The notes beneath the pieces are model-generated. The model saw only the letters and a program-made list of their open reading frames with translations. It was not told the origin of the DNA and made no database searches. DNA of 21,452 bases from DATDPY01 sp964395765. Lineage in GTDB: Bacteria; Bacteroidota; Bacteroidia; Cytophagales; Cyclobacteriaceae. Of the stretch, positions 17,079 to 21,452 are shown one piece after another (the first letter of the stretch is position 1; each line of letters opens with the position of its first letter). The translations under genes were made by a program, and so were the position numbers. Where the stretch lies: contig CAYNCU010000049.1 of NCBI GenBank assembly GCA_964395765.1, forward strand, positions 1 to 21,452, written 5' to 3'.

Positions 17079-17717
17079 TTAATGATTCAACGACCGGTTA
17101 AGAGATTCATTCCTTCCCAATCCTACCATCTCAAGTAATCCCCATGAAAGCAGGGTAACCGCAATACCGATGGCGGCCCCGGTAAAAACATCCATAAAAA
17201 AATGTTGCATGAGGTATACCCTGGAAAAACATACCCCGATAGCCAGGCCATACCAGAGGGCCGACCATCTTTTATTTTTTACAACGATGGTCAGGATCGT
17301 AGCCACGGAAAAGGCAGTCGCCGCATGACCCGAAGGAAACGTCTGGTAAAGGTGCATGGTTACGCCTTCCACAAAGTGTACCCCGGGGGTATGAGAAAAA
17401 AACAATACCGGCCTGTTCCAATCGCTGAAAAGGATCATTTTCATTACCTGGACGACCGCGGTTTGGAAGATAATGACTACCAGTGTCATTACAAGATAAT
17501 AATACCGGTAATATAGCAGGATCAATAACAGCAAAACGAAAATCCATCCATCCCCGAGATAGGTATAATAGCGGAAAAACTGATCGGCGAATGAATTATG
17601 GAAATGGTTGAGCATTAACTCCACTTCCCCTTTTTTGTACAGGAAGCCTCCTGTTACCGCGATGATAAAAAAAGGCACCAGCAGGTATAATCCCCAGATT
17701 TCTCTGATTTTCTTCAT
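17079..17717 (-). CDS. PAP2-family membrane phosphatase
   Basis: A 212-residue integral membrane protein with about five to six helices and all three motifs of the PAP2/type 2 phosphatidic acid phosphatase superfamily: K93-x8-R102-P103, F127-PSGH (128-131) with nucleophile-assisting His131, and S165-R166-x5-H172-x3-D176. The family removes phosphate from lipid phosphates such as undecaprenyl diphosphate, phosphatidylglycerol phosphate or lipid A. The sequence does not tell which. The ATG at 17717 is three bases after the trmB stop, so it probably is the last gene of the tonB-folC-trmB transcript. Confidence 0.92.
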   Translation of the reverse strand: MKKIREIWGLYLLVPFFIIAVTGGFLYKKGEVELMLNHFHNSFADQFFRYYTYLGDGWIFVLLLLILLYYRYYYLVMTLVVIIFQTAVVQVMKMILFSDWNRPVLFFSHTPGVHFVEGVTMHLYQTFPSGHAATAFSVATILTIVVKNKRWSALWYGLAIGVCFSRVYLMQHFFMDVFTGAAIGIAVTLLSWGLLEMVGLGRNESLNRSLNH

Positions 17718-17720
17718 CTA

Positions 17721-18383
17721 TTATTTCATCATTCTGAACTTCAGGTATTTGATTTTGATACCTGCTTCAAGAAATTTTTTTTCATAATCGGTCATCAGCC
17801 CGAAATGGTCTTCCTTGAGTTCCGAGGCATACAAGTCATCCGTAAATATAAGACCGGTGACGCCTTCGAAGGTACTTAATGTTTCCAAGCTATATTCATA
17901 TAACTCCTTATTATCTGTTTTAACACAGACCAGGCTTCCGGGTTTCATGATCTTTTTATAACTGTTAAGAAACCTCGGGGAAGTAAGCCGTTGGCGAATG
18001 TCACTTTTTTTGGGCCTTGGATCCGGAAATGTAATCCAGATACCGTCTACTTCATCTTCCTCAAAAAAATTCTCCAGTTGCTGGATCTGTATTCTGAGAA
18101 AAGCCACATTTTGTAATCCTTCTTTTTCAGCCTCCTTGCTGCCTGTCCAGATCCGGCTGCCCTTGATATCCACTCCGATATAATTATTGCCCGGAAATAA
18201 CCGGGCCAGGCCGACGGTATATGTTCCTTTACCGCAGGCAAGTTCCAGCATTATGGGCTTGTCATTGGTGAAAAAAATGTTTTTCCAATTTCCCTTTATG
18301 GTGTGATATTCGGGTTTTCCCGGTTCAATTACATTTCTCCTTACGGCATTATCCCTGAATTTTTCCTGTTTGCTTCTCCCCAT
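17721..18383 (-). CDS. trmB: tRNA (guanine-N7-)-methyltransferase
   Basis: A 220-residue Rossmann-fold methyltransferase that makes m7G46 in the variable loop of tRNAs using S-adenosylmethionine. The SAM loop is LELACGKGTYTVGLA (about 46-60), where the usual LELGCG has Ala for Gly. It is followed by NYIGVDIKGSRIW, and the tRNA- and catalysis-related WITFPDPRPKKSDIRQRL, then TDN in the C-terminal half. The length is normal. The start ATG overlaps the folC stop by one base (TAATG), which implies translational coupling, and the PAP2 gene follows after three bases. Confidence 0.96.
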   Translation of the reverse strand: MGRSKQEKFRDNAVRRNVIEPGKPEYHTIKGNWKNIFFTNDKPIMLELACGKGTYTVGLARLFPGNNYIGVDIKGSRIWTGSKEAEKEGLQNVAFLRIQIQQLENFFEEDEVDGIWITFPDPRPKKSDIRQRLTSPRFLNSYKKIMKPGSLVCVKTDNKELYEYSLETLSTFEGVTGLIFTDDLYASELKEDHFGLMTDYEKKFLEAGIKIKYLKFRMMK

Positions 18384-19678
18384 TATTTTAACAAGTTCAG
18401 TTCCCCTACCACGAAAGTACTTCCGCCGGCGAAGATGACATCGCCTGAAGAATAACCGGAAATAGCAGCGGCCATCGCCTTATTTACATCAGGGATCACT
18501 TGCCCTTTCAAGCCGAAGCGGGCGGCAGTTTCAGCCAGCTCCGCTGCATCCCTGGCCCTGGGAATGGACGCCTGGCAGAAATAATAGCGGGCATCCCGGG
18601 GCAGCAAACGCAGGATTGGATCCGGTTTCTTATCTTTCACCATTCCGAAGACTATATGAAGCTTTTTTACCGTTAATTTTTTAAGCTGCCGGACCACCCA
18701 TCGTATCACTTCTTCATTATGCCCGACATCGCAAATGATATACGGATCACGGGATAGTACCTGCCATCTTCCTTTCAGTCCCGTCTGATCTCTCACTTTT
18801 AAAAGGCCCTCACGGATGTGGCTCTGTCCGATCGTAAAATCTTTGCTTTTCAGGACATCCAATACCTTTAAAACCGGTGGAATATTTTTGACCTGGTAAT
18901 CACCGGAGAGATCGGTCCCCACGTTAAACACTTCATTGGTCATCAGATCCCGGCACCGGCATTCCAGGTGGTCATTGATATTCCTGTGATCGGAAATCGA
19001 ATAAAAATCTTCGGCAAAATAAATATCGGATTCAGACTCCCTGGCTTTTTTAATAAAAACGGGATCTGATTCAGGACTTCTTTCACCGACTATCACCGGT
19101 ATCCCTGCTTTTATAATCCCGGCCTTTTCATAAGCAATCTGACTCAATGTATCGCCGAGCATATCCTGATGATCAAAGGATATATTGGTGATCAGGGAAA
19201 TTTCCGGTTTTATAATATTGGTGGAATCGAACCTGCCTCCCAGTCCTGTTTCAATGACAACCACATCTACCTTGTGTCTTGCGAAGTGGTCAAAGGCCAT
19301 AGCGACGGTAAGTTCAAAAAATGAAGGATCTATGGATTCAATCCAGGGTTTTATTTTAACGGTAAAATCAATGACTTCCTGCTGTGCGATGGGCAATCCG
19401 TCAATCCGGATCCTTTCGGTAAAGTCTTTAAGATGGGGGGAAGTATATAACCCGGTTTTATAGCCTGCACTTTGCAATACGGAAGCGATCATATGGGAAG
19501 TACTTCCTTTTCCGTTGGTCCCGGCAATATGCACGGACCTGAATTTGTTCTGTGGATCACCGATTCCCTCGCATAATTTTATGGTATTGGTAAGGTCTTT
19601 TTTAAAAGCCTGCGATCCCACCCGCTGGTACATGGGGAGTTTCGTAAAAAGATAGTTCAGAATTTCCTGGTAAGTCAT
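18383..19678 (-). CDS. folC: Dihydrofolate synthase / folylpolyglutamate synthase
   Basis: A Mur-ligase-family enzyme of 431 residues that adds glutamate to dihydropteroate and to folates. Visible motifs are the P-loop HIAGTNGKGST (about 50-60), VIETGLGGRFDSTNI, the SFDHQDMLGDTLSQIAYEKAGI segment with metal and Mg-ATP contacts, and the C-terminal domain entry LKGRWQVL followed by DVGHNEE. Whether it has one or both activities cannot be decided from sequence. The ATG at 19678 is 10 bases after the restored tonB stop at 19689. It overlaps trmB by one base. Confidence 0.96.
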   Translation of the reverse strand: MTYQEILNYLFTKLPMYQRVGSQAFKKDLTNTIKLCEGIGDPQNKFRSVHIAGTNGKGSTSHMIASVLQSAGYKTGLYTSPHLKDFTERIRIDGLPIAQQEVIDFTVKIKPWIESIDPSFFELTVAMAFDHFARHKVDVVVIETGLGGRFDSTNIIKPEISLITNISFDHQDMLGDTLSQIAYEKAGIIKAGIPVIVGERSPESDPVFIKKARESESDIYFAEDFYSISDHRNINDHLECRCRDLMTNEVFNVGTDLSGDYQVKNIPPVLKVLDVLKSKDFTIGQSHIREGLLKVRDQTGLKGRWQVLSRDPYIICDVGHNEEVIRWVVRQLKKLTVKKLHIVFGMVKDKKPDPILRLLPRDARYYFCQASIPRARDAAELAETAARFGLKGQVIPDVNKAMAAAISGYSSGDVIFAGGSTFVVGELNLLK

Positions 19679-19716
19679 CCGTAAAATTCTATCTCGAGCG
19701 GATTATAAAGGTAATT

Positions 19717-20553
19717 TTACCAGTGGATGTCGGCGCGGGCCGTACATTGGAAGAAAGGGCTAAAGGTAAGTTGCTCAACCGCATCCCGGTAAATTTTTTC
19801 GACTTCCGGGCTGACCGTTTTTTCAAGTGTTCGGACTGACATAATCTCACCGCGGTCGTTTATTTTAATTTCAAAAACTATCTTACCGTTTTCATTGGAA
19901 GTATCATTGGGCCTGGGTTCCTCATCCCATCGCCAGCCTGCCATATCCAGGGAAGAGCCACCTTGACCACCGCCCGGGGTTCCGTACAATGCTCTGGCAT
20001 CAATTTTTCCCTGCGGATTACCCTGATCCCCTTTCGCATTCACCTGGTCACCCTGGCTGGTGTTTTTGTTTTCATTTCCCGTGGCCCCTGTTGATTTCTG
20101 TTCCTTATTATCCGGTTGTTTCGCGGAAACTTCCGGTTGTGATTTCGGTTTATTATTTTCCATTGAAGGATTGGTGATCCTTGTTTCCGAATTCGTTTTT
20201 TTAGTTACATCCGGCGACTCCTGCGGTTGTGCCGGAGCGGGGGTAATTACTTTTTCTTCGACCGGCTGCTCTTCCTGTGGTTTCGTTTCCTCCGGTTGCT
20301 GCTCCTCCGGTTGATTCTCTCTGGCTGACTCCCGGGTTGCGGAAACATTCTGAGGCTCCTTGTTTACCGGTTGGATGTCTCCTGTTCCCGAATTATCAAG
20401 GCCGAAGTTAAGTTCAATACCATATTGCTCCGCCGGTGGAAACGGTGCTTTCCAGGCAATAATGAAAAAAAACAGGAGACCCAGAAAAGCATGAATAGCT
20501 ATGGAGCTAATCAGACCTATACGCTTATTTCTTTTTTCCCCTTCTTCATTCAT
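19717..20553 (-). CDS. tonB: TonB-family energy transducer, C-terminus frameshifted
   Basis: A 278-residue protein linking the ExbB/ExbD proton channel to outer membrane receptors. A short basic N-terminus leads to one transmembrane helix (about 12-34) with the conserved His (H21 in SIAIHAFL, like E. coli H20). Residues about 55-200 are a P/E/Q/N-rich periplasm-spanning region. The C-terminal domain (about 200 on) has MAGWRWDEEP, GKIVFEIKINDRGEI, VRTLEKTVSPEVEKIYRDAV and LTFSP. After that the frame runs into FFQCTARADIHW and stops at 19717. Dropping one base near 19754-19759 instead gives SSNVRPAP then STGKITFIIRSR and a stop at 19689, just as the family ends. So the full gene is probably 19689-20553 (about 287 residues) with a one-base insertion, real or from sequencing. 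exbD ends two bases upstream. Confidence 0.93.
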   Translation of the reverse strand: MNEEGEKRNKRIGLISSIAIHAFLGLLFFFIIAWKAPFPPAEQYGIELNFGLDNSGTGDIQPVNKEPQNVSATRESARENQPEEQQPEETKPQEEQPVEEKVITPAPAQPQESPDVTKKTNSETRITNPSMENNKPKSQPEVSAKQPDNKEQKSTGATGNENKNTSQGDQVNAKGDQGNPQGKIDARALYGTPGGGQGGSSLDMAGWRWDEEPRPNDTSNENGKIVFEIKINDRGEIMSVRTLEKTVSPEVEKIYRDAVEQLTFSPFFQCTARADIHW

Positions 20554-20555
20554 CG

Positions 20556-20945
20556 CTAATCAGGTTTTGTTGCGATGGAAACCTTTGCTTTCATGGACGT
20601 TGCAATACTGGCAACTTGAACGAGGTATTCCGTAGGAACCGATTTATCAATATGCAGAACTACTACTCCTTCTTTCCCGCCCATGGCTGCCCTGAGATCA
20701 TCCGGTAACCGGTTCAGGGTCGTCCTCTGGTCATTTACGTAATAATGAAGGTCTTTGGTTATCGTTACTGAAACTTTTTGCAAAACGATAGTGGAAGATT
20801 TGCTCGTAGGCAGGTTTACTGGTAATCCCGAAGGGGTCACGTAGGTGGAACTTAGCATGAAAAAGATGAGCAGCAGGAAGATCATATCTGTCATCGAAGC
20901 CACACTGAAGGCTGTATCCACCTTATATTTGGATTTAAGATCCAC
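20556..20945 (-). CDS. exbD: Biopolymer transport protein ExbD
   Basis: A 129-residue partner of ExbB that helps convert proton motive force into TonB movement. A short cytoplasmic N-terminus (MDLKSKYKVDTAFSVASM) leads into one transmembrane helix with the essential aspartate D20 (SMTDMIFLLLIFFML; E. coli D25), then a periplasmic domain ending KAKVSIATKPD. The start is GTG at 20945: a TAA stop sits three codons upstream in frame and the next ATG is inside the helix, so the GTG is forced and fits the family. It is two bases from tonB and 205 bases from exbB. Confidence 0.95.
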   Translation of the reverse strand: MDLKSKYKVDTAFSVASMTDMIFLLLIFFMLSSTYVTPSGLPVNLPTSKSSTIVLQKVSVTITKDLHYYVNDQRTTLNRLPDDLRAAMGGKEGVVVLHIDKSVPTEYLVQVASIATSMKAKVSIATKPD

Positions 20946-20993
20946 GCCTCGTTATTGTTTTATTTTTCAATCAATTGCCTATTCTAAAAATCA

Positions 20994-21143
20994 CAAATTC
21001 CAAATCTCCAATAATATTCAAATTTCAATTTTACATTTTTCAAACAGGTTTCATGGTTTCAACAAAATCAATTTCAGGGTTTTGAAATTTGGAATTTGAA
21101 TAATTGAAAATTACTTGAAATTTGATTTTGGTTATTTGAAATT
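20994..21143. repeat. 7-base-period degenerate repeats in inverted arrangement
   Basis: The exbB-exbD spacer is nearly filled with degenerate heptamers. The left half is in CA-rich orientation: CAAATTC, CAAATCT, CCAATAA, TATTCAA, ATTTCAA, TTTTACA, TTTTTCA (20994-21042). The right half is in the complementary TG orientation: TTTGAAA, TTTGGAA, TTTGAAT, AATTGAA (21081-21108), and TGAAATT at 21116 and 21137, three periods apart. Exact inverted pairs include CAAATTCCAAAT (20994-21005) with ATTTGGAATTTG (21087-21098), and TCAAATTTCAA (21018-21028) with TTGAAATTTGA (21115-21125). The transcript could fold into a long imperfect hairpin between exbB and exbD. Confidence 0.75.
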
Positions 21144-21150
21144 AAAATTG

Positions 21151-21452
21151 TTACCGGGGTTCCTGCAGGAGATCCACGAAATTGATTGACGTATATTCCA
21201 TCCGGTATATCAGTTTCTGGATCCTCGTGACCAGGTAATTATACCCCAGGTAGGCTATAATGCCTACAATCAATCCGGCTGCAGTAGTTACCATGGCTTC
21301 ATATATTCCGGAAGAAAGCAATTTGGGACTAACCGTACCTTCTTCCTGGGCGATGGCAATAAATGCCCGTATCATTCCCGTTACCGTTCCAAGAAATCCG
21401 ATCATTGGCGCTGCACCGGCGGTGGTGGCCAGTAACGAAAGATTTTTTTCGT
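21151..21452 (-). CDS. exbB: MotA/TolQ/ExbB proton channel protein, C-terminal part
   Basis: The last 100 codons of an ExbB-type channel subunit; the 5' part lies beyond the right edge. The frame is open to the window end and reads EKNLSLLATTAGAAPMIGFL, the conserved entry to the second transmembrane helix, then GTVTGMIRAFIAIAQEEG and YEAMVTTAAGLIVGIIAYLGYNYL, the last helix with its conserved Thr residues. The short cytoplasmic tail ends LLQEPR. ExbB and ExbD form the inner membrane motor for TonB, whose genes follow. Any ATG at 21405 is internal, not the start. Confidence 0.95.
   Translation of the reverse strand, partial: EKNLSLLATTAGAAPMIGFLGTVTGMIRAFIAIAQEEGTVSPKLLSSGIYEAMVTTAAGLIVGIIAYLGYNYLVTRIQKLIYRMEYTSINFVDLLQEPR

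Noticed and set aside
20994..21143. CRISPR-like array between exbB and exbD
   Set aside because: The repeat unit is seven bases and degenerate, with no spacers of constant length.

Overview
The window is from a member of the Bacteroidota (inference). The reasons are moderate GC, A/T-rich spacers, a TANNTTTG-type promoter, a TonB protein with the C-terminal domain style usual in that phylum, and few Shine-Dalgarno-led starts. All complete genes but one lie on the minus strand. I saw no tRNA, rRNA, insertion sequence, phage gene or CRISPR array.

Region 1 (1-11942, minus): a nearly complete respiratory complex I operon in canonical order, nuoA-B-CD-E-F-G-H-I-J-K-L-M. NuoM is cut by the window start; nuoN is presumably just outside. 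The NADH-input module (NuoE, F, G) is present, nuoC and nuoD are one fused gene, and NuoG is the long form with four Fe-S motifs. Spacing is tight (4-base ATGA overlaps to gaps of about 78 bases). A TANNTTTG element upstream of nuoA is the likely operon promoter.

Region 2 (11943-15279): an A/T-rich spacer of about 960 bp carrying a decayed small gene (about 12404-12727, minus), then a large membrane protein with an N-terminal class III nucleotide cyclase, one transmembrane helix, a TolB/FlgO-like domain and TPRs. The cyclase has all its catalytic residues.

Region 3 (15280-17078): a plus-strand ArnT/PMT-type membrane glycosyltransferase with a textbook Bacteroidota promoter just upstream, followed by a convergent spacer with short 7-base-period repeats.

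Region 4 (17079-21452, minus): exbB (partial), exbD, tonB, folC, trmB and a PAP2 phosphatase, all except exbB-exbD within about 40 bases of each other. This looks like one transcription unit joining energy transduction to the outer membrane with folate, tRNA modification and lipid phosphate genes. The exbB-exbD gap is filled by degenerate 7-base-period repeats in inverted arrangement. The tonB frame carries an apparent single-base shift that removes the last strand of the TonB domain.

I see no wholly new system. The most informative signals are the tonB frameshift, the 7-base-period intergenic repeats and the decayed small gene.
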